Assembly: GCF_002160815.1 (NCBI RefSeq)
Contig: NZ_NFLH01000001.1
Span: 124,001-188,000 of the forward strand
DNA from: Massilimicrobiota sp. An134
GTDB lineage: Bacteria > Bacillota_I > Bacilli_A > Erysipelotrichales > Coprobacillaceae
DNA: 64,000 nucleotides
Reading direction: 5' to 3'
The notes under the pieces were generated by a model. It did no database searches. It saw only the letters and a program-made list of their open reading frames with translations, and had not been told where the DNA came from. Of this stretch, positions 1 through 8,608 are shown in pieces (within the stretch, counting starts at the first letter, position 1; each line of letters begins with the position of its first letter). The translations under genes were made by a program, and so were the position numbers.

Positions 1-2470
1 GCTTTTTGATTTCATCTTCCATCTTTTTCTTTTCTGCTTCCAAATCAATATAATCACCTAATTCAATAATCAAAGCATTACCACCTTTGATCATTTCTGT
101 TGCTACATTTGAAGATGTTTCAACATTATAACCAAAGCAACGCGCATGACAAAGTTTATAAATATATGGTGAAAGATTTTCAAGTAAGCTTTCAAGCTGA
201 GTATCCTGTGTTTGAATAGAATATGCAATTTCAATAGCATTTTTAATGACATATTGAGCTCTTAAATTTCTAATACCTTTAATGATATCAATTAAGTAAA
301 CAAATTGATCCTGAATTTGTTCATTATTGAATCTATCATTAATAGTAGGCCATTTCGCAATACAAATAGATTCTTCTATATGTGGAATAGATTGATAAAT
401 TTCTTCTGTCACAAAAGGCATAAATGGATGTAATAATCTTACAATTGCATTCAATACATAAACCAATGTATTTTGTGTTGCTTTCTTTTCAATGTCATTA
501 TCACTATTTAAATGAACCTTAGACAATTCAATATACCATGAACAGAAATCATCCCAAATAAAATTATAAAGTTCACTACCTACATTAACAAATTCAAATT
601 TATCCATGTTTTCATCAACAGAAGCAATCACTTCATTTAAACGATTGAGAATCCATTGATCAGCTAAATTTAAATGATCAAATGATAAATCCTGATATGA
701 CATATTTTCATCAATATTCATTAAAACAAATCTAGCAGAATTCCATATTTTATTAATAAAATTCCATGCAGCATCTAATTTTTCAGGAATATATCTTAAA
801 TCCATACCAGGTGCAGAATTTGTTGTTAAAAAGAATCTTAATGTATCAGCACCATATTGGTCAATAACATCCATAGGATCAACACCATTACCTAAAGATT
901 TAGACATCTTTCTTCCTTGCTCATCACGAATCAAACCATGAATCAGAACATTTTTAAATGGTCTTTGGCCAGTAAATTCTAATGATTGGAAAATCATACG
1001 AGATACCCAGAAAAAGATAATGTCATAACCTGTGACTAATGTGTCAGTTGGGAAATAACGTTGATAGAGTTCACTCTCTTTATTTGGCCAACCCATTGTT
1101 GAAAATGGCCATAAAGCACTTGAAAACCATGTATCAAGAACATCTTCATCCTGTTTCCAGTTTTCAATATCTGCAGGTGGATTTTTACCCACATAGATTT
1201 CTCCTGTTTCTTTATGATACCATGCAGGAATCTGATGTCCCCACCATAATTGACGTGAAATACACCAATCTTCAATATTTTCCATCCATTGTTTAAATGT
1301 TTTTTCAAAACGAGGTGGCACAAAAGAAACCTTAGAATCTTTTAATTGATTCTCTAATGCCGCATTAGCAAGTGGTTTCATCTTGACAAACCATTGTTTT
1401 GATAAGTATGGCTCAACAATAGCATGACTACGTTCAGAATGTCCAACCTGATGCATATGTTTTTCAATATGATCAACAACACCTCTTGCTTCAAAATCTT
1501 TGACTAAAGCTTCACGGCATTCAAAACGGTCCATCCCTTGATATTGACCACATAATTCATTCATTGTACCATCATCATTCATACATTTTGGCATCGCTAA
1601 ATGGTATTTTTTTGCTAAAGCAAAGTCATTAGGGTCATGAGCTGGTGTACATTTCATAACAGCTGTTCCAAAACTCATGTCAATGTAGCTGTCTGCCATA
1701 ATTGGTAAAGATTCACCATTCGCAGGATTAATTGCATGTTTTCCAACCAAATGCTGATATCTTTCATCATCTGGATGAACAAAAATCGCTTGATCGGCAA
1801 ACATTGTTTCAGGACGTGTTGTCGCAATAATCAATTTTTCACCTGTTTCAACAACTTCATAATTGAAATAATACATATGTCCTTCAATTTCTTTATGGAT
1901 AACTTCAATATTTGATAAAGCTGTACGTTGAACTGGATCCCAGTTAATAATACGTTCTCCCTGATAAATATAACCTTTTTCATATAGCGTTACAAAAACA
2001 GTTTTAACCGCTTCGCTTAATCCTTCATCCAAAGTAAAACGTTCTTTTGTATAATCTAATGATAATCCTAATTTTTCCCATTGGCTACGAATAATAGAAG
2101 CATATTCTTCTTTCCATGACCAAGCTTTTTCTAAGAATTTTTCTCTGCCCAAATCATAGCGAGAAACACCTTCTTCTCTTAAACGTGCTTCTACTTTTGC
2201 TTGTGTTGCAATACCCGCATGATCCATACCAGGCAACCATAATGCATCATAACCTTGCATTCTTTTATAACGAATAATCATATCTTGTAAAGTTGTATCC
2301 CAAGCATGACCTAAATGAAGTTTCCCCGTTACATTAGGTGGTGGAATAACAATACTATATGGTTTCTTAGAAGTATCTCCCGCTTCAAAATAGTGATGAT
2401 CTAACCACGTTTTGTATTTTCCTTCTTCTACACTTTTATGATTATATTTCGTCGCTAATTCTTTTTTCAT
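1..2470 (-). CDS. valS: Valyl-tRNA synthetase (C-terminal end outside window)
   Basis: Charges tRNA-Val with valine in the cytoplasm. About 823 codons are present; the C-terminal coiled-coil tail (perhaps 60 residues) lies beyond base 1. The class I signature HLGH is encoded near 2300-2310 and KMSKS near 890-910. The start ATG at 2470 reads [10 protein letters not shown] and has a GGGAGATG ribosome-binding site; it lies inside the last codons of the upstream DUF4375-like gene (29-base overlap), so the two are translationally coupled and both sit downstream of the valine T-box. Identity is secure. Confidence 0.97.
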   Translation of the reverse strand, partial: MKKELATKYNHKSVEEGKYKTWLDHHYFEAGDTSKKPYSIVIPPPNVTGKLHLGHAWDTTLQDMIIRYKRMQGYDALWLPGMDHAGIATQAKVEARLREEGVSRYDLGREKFLEKAWSWKEEYASIIRSQWEKLGLSLDYTKERFTLDEGLSEAVKTVFVTLYEKGYIYQGERIINWDPVQRTALSNIEVIHKEIEGHMYYFNYEVVETGEKLIIATTRPETMFADQAIFVHPDDERYQHLVGKHAINPANGESLPIMADSYIDMSFGTAVMKCTPAHDPNDFALAKKYHLAMPKCMNDDGTMNELCGQYQGMDRFECREALVKDFEARGVVDHIEKHMHQVGHSERSHAIVEPYLSKQWFVKMKPLANAALENQLKDSKVSFVPPRFEKTFKQWMENIEDWCISRQLWWGHQIPAWYHKETGEIYVGKNPPADIENWKQDEDVLDTWFSSALWPFSTMGWPNKESELYQRYFPTDTLVTGYDIIFFWVSRMIFQSLEFTGQRPFKNVLIHGLIRDEQGRKMSKSLGNGVDPMDVIDQYGADTLRFFLTTNSAPGMDLRYIPEKLDAAWNFINKIWNSARFVLMNIDENMSYQDLSFDHLNLADQWILNRLNEVIASVDENMDKFEFVNVGSELYNFIWDDFCSWYIELSKVHLNSDNDIEKKATQNTLVYVLNAIVRLLHPFMPFVTEEIYQSIPHIEESICIAKWPTINDRFNNEQIQDQFVYLIDIIKGIRNLRAQYVIKNAIEIAYSIQTQDTQLESLLENLSPYIYKLCHARCFGYNVETSSNVATEMIKGGNALIIELGDYIDLEAEKKKMEDEIKK

Positions 2471-3125
2471 CGATTTCATCTCCCTCTTTATCTTCGTCAG
2501 GAATATCTGTATCATAAAAATCTTCTTTATGATCTAAAACATATTGTGTTAACTTTTCTCCTAGGTTTGTGGTACTGACAAGTGTCACAAATTCATTTGT
2601 AAAATCTGAAAAATTATATCTTGAATAATCTCCCATTTCTGGATCATCTTCATCATCTTCTTCATCATTCTCAATAATTTCTGCAAAACGTCTTGCTGCT
2701 TTCATTAAATCAGCAATTTCATGTGCACCAACTCTTTCAAAAATATCAACTACCATTGGTACATATGGTTGACTCGCTGGACTTAAAAAGAAACTATGTA
2801 AAGATGCATTACGACCTTCTAAAGAAGATGTAATCATATAAATACCATAAACAGTTCTCTCACTTTCATTCATTTTTTCAAAATAATGATCAAAATCATC
2901 ATTTTCTTTTCTCATACAATGAAACAATGCTGCCGCAGTTACATCTTCTCTTGGACATGTTTCTAAGACTCCAGGTCTTAAATATGAATATCTCTCTTTT
3001 TTAGCTTCATATTCCATCGCAGCTTTTTGACGATGTGCCCTATTTTCATTAACTCTTTTTTTAAAGAAAAAACCTAAAAAGCAAAGTGCAAAAATAAATA
3101 ATCCCCAGACAATATAATTAGCCAT
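2442..3125 (-). CDS. Membrane-anchored DUF4375 (DMP19-like) protein, T-box controlled
   Basis: A 227-residue protein with one N-terminal membrane segment (residues about 4-21, followed by KKR), then a soluble region. Residues about 90-150 ([19 protein letters not shown]...SFFLSP...[13 protein letters not shown]) resemble the DUF4375/DMP19 fold, in which a 'NGGFxQFF' element precedes an 'IGAxE' helix; this is a judgement from motif shape. An acidic stretch ([12 protein letters not shown]) follows. The ATG at 3125 is preceded by AAAGGAGGAG; in-frame starts further upstream lie inside the T-box terminator and are rejected. It is the first gene after the T-box and overlaps valS. Function unknown. 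Confidence 0.85.
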   Translation of the reverse strand: MANYIVWGLFIFALCFLGFFFKKRVNENRAHRQKAAMEYEAKKERYSYLRPGVLETCPREDVTAAALFHCMRKENDDFDHYFEKMNESERTVYGIYMITSSLEGRNASLHSFFLSPASQPYVPMVVDIFERVGAHEIADLMKAARRFAEIIENDEEDDEDDPEMGDYSRYNFSDFTNEFVTLVSTTNLGEKLTQYVLDHKEDFYDTDIPDEDKEGDEIDEKRISDEI

Positions 3126-3140
3126 TTCTTCTCCTCCTTT

Positions 3141-3360
3141 AATAAAAAAGAACATTCGCATAAGGACGAATGTTCGTGGTACCACCTTAATTCATATACA
3201 ATCTGTATACCTCATAAACCTTAACGCAGTTATACGTGTTTACCTACTTCAATATTCAGAAAACAAACTCCAAGGCTACCTTCCATTTCTTCTTCTATCT
3301 CTTCACACCAACCAGAGATTCTCTTTAAGAATACAAAATGTACTCCTCCTCTTCAACGTC
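3141..3360 (-). promoter_or_regulatory. T-box riboswitch, predicted valine specific (GUA specifier)
   Basis: Leader RNA that reads uncharged tRNA. On the minus strand it contains the T-box sequence AAGGTGGTACCACGA (3188..3174) and then a terminator hairpin GAACATTCG/CGAATGTTC (3150-3175) followed by U6. The T-box can pair into the competing antiterminator. Upstream, a Stem I-like region carries the candidate specifier GTA (3247..3245) in the context GAAGTAGGTA. GUA is a valine codon, matching valS two genes downstream. Stem I ends are approximate. Confidence 0.93.
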
Positions 3361-3366
3361 TATTAT

Positions 3367-3395
3367 ATTCTAACAAACCTGACTATCAAAGTCAA
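3367..3395 (-). promoter_or_regulatory. Sigma-A promoter of the T-box/valS operon
   Basis: TTGACT (3395..3390), 17-base spacer, TAGAAT (3372..3367) with an extended TGn element. It abuts the ysxE stop codon and would start transcription near 3360, at the beginning of the T-box leader. Confidence 0.8.
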
Positions 3396-4301
3396 TTATA
3401 ACTGTGTAATAAAATCATGAATTGAATCTAAATAATATAATAAGCGTGAAAGCTTAATAATGTTATCAATTTCGTCATGTTCTAATTGAATAATAGGCAC
3501 AATATTCATTAAACAGCAAAGTAATAATTTTTCTTCTTCTCTTAATTCAAACTTTTTCAAATAGGATTGACTCAAACAATCCAAATCAAAAAGAATATCT
3601 GGTATTTTTTGATACATATCAAATATATCATAAATGGGTAAATCCATTTCCAGATAATCAAGTGATATTAAACATTTAGATTTCAGTGAAATATGTTGAT
3701 AATCAAAATTTTTATATGTGATACAAATACGAATGGATCGACAATTTTGAACACAATTCATATACTGTGATAAATATTGACGTGCTAAACATAGCGCATC
3801 ATAGATACGATAATAATTCATAACAAGCAGCCATTGACTAGGTGAACGGTAAAGCTCATTTTCATAATTGGTAATCATCTGTTCATAATAAGCCATACGT
3901 TCCTGAATCACTTTTAAAACATCATTTTCAAGTGTATGAAAATATTGCTGATTGACTTTCATATCATAAAAACTATGACCATGGAGATAAGCCAGTGTTT
4001 CAAAATAAAATTGAATTTTCATTTCCTTAAGATGTTGTGAACCACTTTCAATAAACGGCATAAGATAAAGATATTGTTGCTGATAGGAAGTCAGATATTC
4101 ATGATGATCATTCGGTATGATATGAACAAAACAGGATAAATTCAATGTTTCAATAGAATCATACATATTCTGTAATGATTTCTGTGATGTGATTTTTGCA
4201 ACATAATATCCTTCTTCACATTTTAATTTAAAAACATGTGAACTTAACTTAATTTCACCAATAACATGAAGTCCATAGTTTTTTAAAATAATTTCCTTCA
4301 T
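3396..4301 (-). CDS. ysxE: YsxE/CotS-like spore coat protein (degenerate kinase fold)
   Basis: 301 residues. The order spoVID-ysxE-valS is the Bacillus order, and the protein has the CotS/aminoglycoside-phosphotransferase outline: an N-terminal beta region with an ATP-site-like lysine (YYVAKI, about residue 35), a helical middle, and a C-terminal ISLDYLEMDLPIYDI segment where APH kinases have the metal-binding Asp. The usual HGDxHxxN catalytic loop is replaced by YKNFDYQHISLK, so activity is doubtful (inference). The start ATG overlaps the spoVID stop by four bases. In Bacillus, YsxE acts in encasement of the forespore by coat proteins with SpoVID. Confidence 0.8.
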   Translation of the reverse strand: MKEIILKNYGLHVIGEIKLSSHVFKLKCEEGYYVAKITSQKSLQNMYDSIETLNLSCFVHIIPNDHHEYLTSYQQQYLYLMPFIESGSQHLKEMKIQFYFETLAYLHGHSFYDMKVNQQYFHTLENDVLKVIQERMAYYEQMITNYENELYRSPSQWLLVMNYYRIYDALCLARQYLSQYMNCVQNCRSIRICITYKNFDYQHISLKSKCLISLDYLEMDLPIYDIFDMYQKIPDILFDLDCLSQSYLKKFELREEEKLLLCCLMNIVPIIQLEHDEIDNIIKLSRLLYYLDSIHDFITQL

Positions 4302-4981
4302 ATCATATATGGAATAATAATGATTGTTCCCTGGGTTAAAGAACGCTCATGATTGTACTGCTTAAGAGCATACTCATCTACTTTATAATGTCTAGCGATA
4401 GTTTCATAGCTATCACCGTCTTGAACAACATAAAAATAATATGTGCCTAAATCTTCATCACTATTGACATCTTCACTTTCTTGAACAGGCATATCAACTT
4501 GTTTATCTTCCAATGGCCTTGTCTGTTGAATTGTCACTTCCTTTGTTTCAGGAATAACATCCACAATTTTTTCTTCTTCACGTAAAAGCTTCTCAATCTC
4601 TTCTGCAGGATCCACTTCTTCATTTCTCGTCACTGTATCAACAACACGATCTTCATCATCCAATACCCCATATACATAAGCCTGTATAACCAATGACAAA
4701 TTACCATCAACAAGATGATAATCAAAATCTTCTACTTTCACATGAAAATCTCTTTTATCTGTAATCTTTTCAAATAATGCGAAAATATCTAAATCTATCG
4801 TTTCATGAAATTGATGTTTTTCCTGTGTATCTTTATATTCACCATTAATCATAATACTACCAACCGCACGCATTCCATTTGTTTCCATCTTATAACGAAT
4901 AGATTCATCAACAGATATTGAAATTAATTCATGAAGCTGATGATTCAAATCAACCATTTTTTTAAAATATATCTTTTGCAT
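4298..4981 (-). CDS. spoVID: SpoVID-like spore morphogenesis protein with C-terminal LysM
   Basis: 227 residues, shorter than Bacillus SpoVID (about 575). Residues 1-125 form a beta-rich domain similar to the SpoVID N-terminal region (pattern I-EGxF... HETIDLDI, LVIQAYVYGV). An acidic linker follows (about 130-180), and then a LysM domain (about 183-227: YYFYVVQDGDSYETIARHYK ... IIIIPYMI). SpoVID drives encasement of the developing spore by coat layers. Identity rests on domain order plus synteny with ysxE-valS. It is preceded by GGAGGGATT and by a sigma-E-type promoter, so mother-cell expression is expected. Confidence 0.85.
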   Translation of the reverse strand: MQKIYFKKMVDLNHQLHELISISVDESIRYKMETNGMRAVGSIMINGEYKDTQEKHQFHETIDLDIFALFEKITDKRDFHVKVEDFDYHLVDGNLSLVIQAYVYGVLDDEDRVVDTVTRNEEVDPAEEIEKLLREEEKIVDVIPETKEVTIQQTRPLEDKQVDMPVQESEDVNSDEDLGTYYFYVVQDGDSYETIARHYKVDEYALKQYNHERSLTQGTIIIIPYMI

Positions 4982-4998
4982 ACAATCCCTCCTATCAA

Positions 4999-5026
4999 AC
5001 TGTATGCATAAAATTGAAGAATATGA
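4999..5026 (-). promoter_or_regulatory. Sigma-E (mother-cell) type promoter for spoVID
   Basis: On the minus strand, TCATATT (5026..5020) matches the sigma-E -35 consensus KMATATT at all seven positions, then 13 bases, then CATACAGT (5006..4999), matching CATACAMT at seven of eight. It is about 20 bases upstream of the spoVID start. B. subtilis spoVID is known to be sigma-E dependent. Confidence 0.85.
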
Positions 5027-5046
5027 ATAAGAGAAACTTTGACAAT

Positions 5047-5072
5047 AAAAAAAGTAGAGCTTTTCTCTCTAC
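5047..5072 (-). terminator. Terminator after the PTS IIB gene
   Basis: Minus-strand stem GTAGAG/CTCTAC followed by a run of T (5047-5053), five bases after the IIB stop codon. It insulates the downstream spoVID promoter. Confidence 0.85.
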
Positions 5073-5076
5073 TTCA

Positions 5077-5385
5077 TTATTGATTCTTTTCAAGTATTGC
5101 TAATGCCTGTTTTAAAACAGATTGACCATTCATCATTCCATAATCTTTCATATCTATATGAGCAACTGGAACCCCAGGTGCTTCAGATTCAATTTTACGT
5201 TGAGCATAACGTACTTGAGGTCCTAATAAAATAATATCTGTTCGATTGGCATTAGCTTTCACCTCATTAGCACCAACAGCCCAAATTTCTGCCTCTATAC
5301 CTTGTTCTAAAGCTGCTTTCTTCATCTTTTCAACAAGTAAACTTGTAGACATACCAGAAGCACAGCATAACATAATACGTATCAT
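5077..5385 (-). CDS. PTS lactose/cellobiose-family IIB component (orphan)
   Basis: 102-residue cytoplasmic phosphocarrier of the lactose/cellobiose PTS family. The P-loop-like N-terminus MIRIMLCCASGMSTS carries the phospho-accepting cysteine (Cys8 by alignment with CelA/ChbB), followed by ILLGPQVRYAQ and a Gly/Met-rich C-terminus typical of IIB. No IIA, IIC or glycosidase gene is nearby, and the gene has its own promoter and terminator, so it either serves a transporter encoded elsewhere or acts as a regulatory phosphoacceptor. Start ATG has GGAGGGGG upstream. Confidence 0.92.
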   Translation of the reverse strand: MIRIMLCCASGMSTSLLVEKMKKAALEQGIEAEIWAVGANEVKANANRTDIILLGPQVRYAQRKIESEAPGVPVAHIDMKDYGMMNGQSVLKQALAILEKNQ

Positions 5386-5408
5386 TTTTCTTCCCCCTCC
5401 CTATATCT

Positions 5409-5437
5409 ATTATACAAAAAATGAAAAGATTTGTTAA
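5409..5437 (-). promoter_or_regulatory. Sigma-A promoter of the PTS IIB gene
   Basis: TTAACA (5437..5432), 17-base spacer, TATAAT (5414..5409), about 24 bases upstream of the start codon. Confidence 0.8.
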
Positions 5438-5547
5438 GAGCGAGATTATTTGTTATAGCATATGAAAAAATAGGTATTATTGTGTAAAGTTTATTCCTTG
5501 CCTCTTTCACCACTTAATTTTAAAATAATTATTTTCAATCAATATTT

Positions 5548-6138
5548 TTAGAGTTCACATAGTTGAAAAATAGATTGCCATAATTCGTCAATTCCAACTT
5601 TATTTAGACTTGAAAAACGAACAAACAGATCCCCTTCTTGAAAATCCAAAGTTTCTTTAATACGTTTTTCATTTTTCTTTAAATCATTTCGTTTTAACTT
5701 ATCTTCCTTAGTCGCCACAACAATAACAGGAATCTGATAATACTTAGCATACTGATACATTTGAACATCATCATGAGTCGGCTTATGTCGATAATCCACA
5801 ATTAAAATTAAGCCTTTTAACAAATCACGTTCTCTTAAATATGTATCAATCATATCCGCAAAGCTTTCTTTTATAGCATCACTGACTTTCGCATAGCCAT
5901 AACCAGGAACATCTACCAAACAGATTTCATCATTAATATTAAAGAAATTTAAAGTACGTGTTTTACCCGGTGTTGAAGAAACTTTTGCTAATTTTTGATG
6001 ATTCGTCAATGTATTAATTAAGCTTGATTTACCGACATTACTGCGTCCGGCTAAACAAACTTCTGGCAATTGATGATCTGGCCATTGTGATTTCCATGCT
6101 GCACAGAGCAAAAACTGTGCTTTGTTTACCTTATACAT
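5548..6138 (-). CDS. engB: Ribosome-biogenesis GTPase EngB/YsxC
   Basis: 196 residues, standard length. TrmE-Era-EngA-YihA GTPase: G1 GRSNVGKSS (about residues 31-39), G2 region STPGKTR, G3 DVPGYGYA, G4 ATKEDK. It promotes late assembly of the 50S subunit. It follows lonA, as in Bacillus (lonA-ysxC), separated by 43 bases containing a hairpin with a T-run, so some transcription probably stops between them. The 110 bases between this gene and the PTS promoter hold only weak AT-rich hairpins. Confidence 0.97.
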   Translation of the reverse strand: MYKVNKAQFLLCAAWKSQWPDHQLPEVCLAGRSNVGKSSLINTLTNHQKLAKVSSTPGKTRTLNFFNINDEICLVDVPGYGYAKVSDAIKESFADMIDTYLRERDLLKGLILIVDYRHKPTHDDVQMYQYAKYYQIPVIVVATKEDKLKRNDLKKNEKRIKETLDFQEGDLFVRFSSLNKVGIDELWQSIFQLCEL

Positions 6139-6152
6139 ATCTTTCTCCTTTC

Positions 6153-6184
6153 AAAAAAAGCTACTGATTCAATCAGCAGCTTTA
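6153..6184 (-). terminator. Hairpin terminator/attenuator between lonA and engB
   Basis: The minus strand forms AAAGCTGCTGAT with ATCAGTAGCTTT (one G-U pair, 3-base loop) followed by T7. It overlaps the lonA stop codon and lies immediately before the engB ribosome-binding site. No separate engB promoter is evident, so partial read-through is likely. Confidence 0.75.
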
Positions 6185-8509
6185 TTGTTTCACTAAAGCA
6201 TTTTCTAAAACAGTATCAATATTATCTGCTAATATAATATTCAAATCATTTTGAACTGATTCAGGAATATCATCAATATCCTTTTCATTATCTTTAGGAA
6301 TAATGATTGTACGAATACCACTACGATGTGCAGAAATTGATTTTTCTTTAAGTCCACCAATTGGTAATACTTGTCCTCTTAATGTAATTTCACCTGTCAT
6401 AGCAACGTCATCACGAACAGGACGATTGCTAAAGGCAGATAAGATTGCTGTTGTTAAAGTCACACCAGCACTTGGTCCATCTTTTTTGACTGCTCCCTCT
6501 GGAACATGAATATGAATATCTTGCTTATCAAAAGCAATGTTTTCTAATCCATATTTTTGAGAATTTGCTTTCATGTAATCTAATGCAATAGATGCAGATT
6601 CTTTCATAACATCACCAAGCTGTCCAGTAATAATAAATTTACCACTACCAGCAAAATGATTAACTTCAATTGGTAAAATATCTCCACCATATTGCGTATA
6701 TGCCATTCCAGTAACAACACCTACTTGTGGCTTATCTAATTTTTTAGTATGTTCAAATGGTGCTTTACCAAGATATTCTTCTAAATCTTCAACATTTAAT
6801 GTAAGCATTAAAGACTGATCTTTTAAGATTTTTAAAACAGCTTTTCGACAGATTTTAGCAATTAAACGTTCTAATTGTCTAACTCCTGCTTCACGTGTAT
6901 AATGACGAATCACATACATGAATGCATCATCTGATATATGAAGCTGTTCATCTTTTAAACCATGAACTTTACATTCTTTTTTCAATAAATGTCTTTTAGC
7001 AATTTCTAATTTTTCTTGTTCTGTATATGAAGATATCTCAATGATTTCAAGTCTATCTCTTAATGGATCAGGAATACTTCCAAGATCATTTGCAGTTGCG
7101 ATGAATAAAACTTTTGATAAATCATAAGGTTCTTCTAAATAATTATCAGAGAAGAATTGGTTTTGTTCTGGATCAAGAACTTCAAGCATTGCACTTGTTG
7201 GATCACCTTTATAATCACTAGACATTTTATCAATTTCATCTAATAAGAAAACTGGGTTCACAACACCTGCTTTTTTCATTCCTTGAATAATTCTTCCTGG
7301 CATAGAACCTAAATAAGTTCTACGATGTCCTCTAATTTCAGCTTCATCTCTTACTCCACCTAATGAAGCTTTTACAAATTTTCTACCTAATGCTCTTGCA
7401 ATAGATTTAGAAATAGAAGTTTTCCCTACTCCTGGAGGACCAACCAAACAAATAATTGGAGCATTTAAAGACTGAGTCATTTGTTTAACAGCTAAGTGTT
7501 CCACAATTCTTTCTTTTGGTTTTTCTAATCCAAAATGATCTTCATCAAGAATTCTTTCTACTTCATTGATATCTTGTGTATCTTCAGTTTCTTGATACCA
7601 AGGTGTTTTCATAACCCAATCAATATAAGTTCTCACAACATTGGCTTCAGAAGAAGCAGGTGGCATCATATCATATCGTTTTAATTCTTCTTCAATCTTA
7701 TCTTTGATATGTTGAGGATAAGGTTTTGATTGAATTTCTTCACGAATATAATCTGTATCATCTTCTTTACTAGGTGTATCACCAAGTTCTTCTTTAATTG
7801 CACGTAATTTTTCTCTTAAATAATATTCTCTTTGATTTTCATCAATACTTTCTTTGACTTTAAGATTAATTTTTTCTTCTATTTCATTAATTGTCTTTTC
7901 TTCTTCCATGCTTGCAAGAACTAATAATAAACGTTTATTAATATCACATTCAGCTAAAATAGCTTGTTTTGTTTTTAATTCGACATTAATATATTGTCCT
8001 ATTGTATCAGCTAATGCACTTGCACTCATGCCCTGTGACAAACTTGCAAAAACTTCACGAGGGAAAACCTGAAGATTTTTATGCATTGTCTGCATCTGAT
8101 CTGTTAATTTTCTAACTAACGCAATTTCTTCAGCACGGTCACCATGAATATCTTCAAGATATTTTGTTTTTGCAAAAAGACAACCATCTCTTTCTTCAAG
8201 ATTTAAAATTTCTATTCTTTTTTGACCTTCAACAGTCAATTTGATTGTTCCATGATTATCTCTTTTGATTCTTCTTTTAATTTTGCATAATGTTCCATAA
8301 TGATAAACATGATCAAAATCTGTATTTTCATCAAGTGGATTTGTTTGAGAAATAAAAACAACGTTTTCATCAAATTCATTCACACTTAATTCAATTGCTT
8401 TAAGGCTAAAACTTCTTCCTACATCTAAAGAAATTTCATGAGAGGGAAAAACAACCATCCCTCTAGTACAAATGACAGGTAAATCAACGACAATATCTAA
8501 TTCATCCAT
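6182..8509 (-). CDS. lonA: ATP-dependent protease LonA
   Basis: 775 residues, same length as Bacillus LonA. Domains: N-terminal substrate-binding domain (about 8-205), coiled region, AAA+ module with Walker A GPPGVGKTS (about 355) and Walker B VFLLDEID, and the C-terminal protease domain with catalytic Ser in KDGPSAGVT (about 678) and Lys in GGLKEKSIS (about 721). Degrades misfolded and regulatory proteins in the cytosol. It sits directly after tig; clpX and lonB, which separate tig from lonA in Bacillus, are absent here. Ribosome-binding site AAGGAGGT. Confidence 0.98.
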   Translation of the reverse strand: MDELDIVVDLPVICTRGMVVFPSHEISLDVGRSFSLKAIELSVNEFDENVVFISQTNPLDENTDFDHVYHYGTLCKIKRRIKRDNHGTIKLTVEGQKRIEILNLEERDGCLFAKTKYLEDIHGDRAEEIALVRKLTDQMQTMHKNLQVFPREVFASLSQGMSASALADTIGQYINVELKTKQAILAECDINKRLLLVLASMEEEKTINEIEEKINLKVKESIDENQREYYLREKLRAIKEELGDTPSKEDDTDYIREEIQSKPYPQHIKDKIEEELKRYDMMPPASSEANVVRTYIDWVMKTPWYQETEDTQDINEVERILDEDHFGLEKPKERIVEHLAVKQMTQSLNAPIICLVGPPGVGKTSISKSIARALGRKFVKASLGGVRDEAEIRGHRRTYLGSMPGRIIQGMKKAGVVNPVFLLDEIDKMSSDYKGDPTSAMLEVLDPEQNQFFSDNYLEEPYDLSKVLFIATANDLGSIPDPLRDRLEIIEISSYTEQEKLEIAKRHLLKKECKVHGLKDEQLHISDDAFMYVIRHYTREAGVRQLERLIAKICRKAVLKILKDQSLMLTLNVEDLEEYLGKAPFEHTKKLDKPQVGVVTGMAYTQYGGDILPIEVNHFAGSGKFIITGQLGDVMKESASIALDYMKANSQKYGLENIAFDKQDIHIHVPEGAVKKDGPSAGVTLTTAILSAFSNRPVRDDVAMTGEITLRGQVLPIGGLKEKSISAHRSGIRTIIIPKDNEKDIDDIPESVQNDLNIILADNIDTVLENALVKQ

Positions 8510-8537
8510 AATTCATGACCTCCTTTGTATTTTCATT

Positions 8538-8566
8538 ATTATATATAATAATGAGTCACTTGTCTA
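8538..8566 (-). promoter_or_regulatory. Sigma-A promoter of lonA
   Basis: TAGACA (8566..8561), 17-base spacer, TATAAT (8543..8538). No CIRCE or other heat-shock operator is visible around it. Confidence 0.78.
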
Positions 8567-8582
8567 TTCATTTGTTTTAATA

Positions 8583-8608
8583 AAACAAGACGCTTGAAGC
8601 GTCTTATT
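8583..8608 (-). terminator. Terminator after tig
   Basis: Minus-strand stem AAGACGC/GCGTCTT with a short TTCAA loop, followed by a T-rich tail; it starts at the tig stop codon. Confidence 0.85.

Noticed and set aside
5438-5547. Gap between engB and the PTS IIB promoter
   Set aside because: Only AT-rich sequence with weak hairpins; no open frame with a start signal and no convincing RNA structure.
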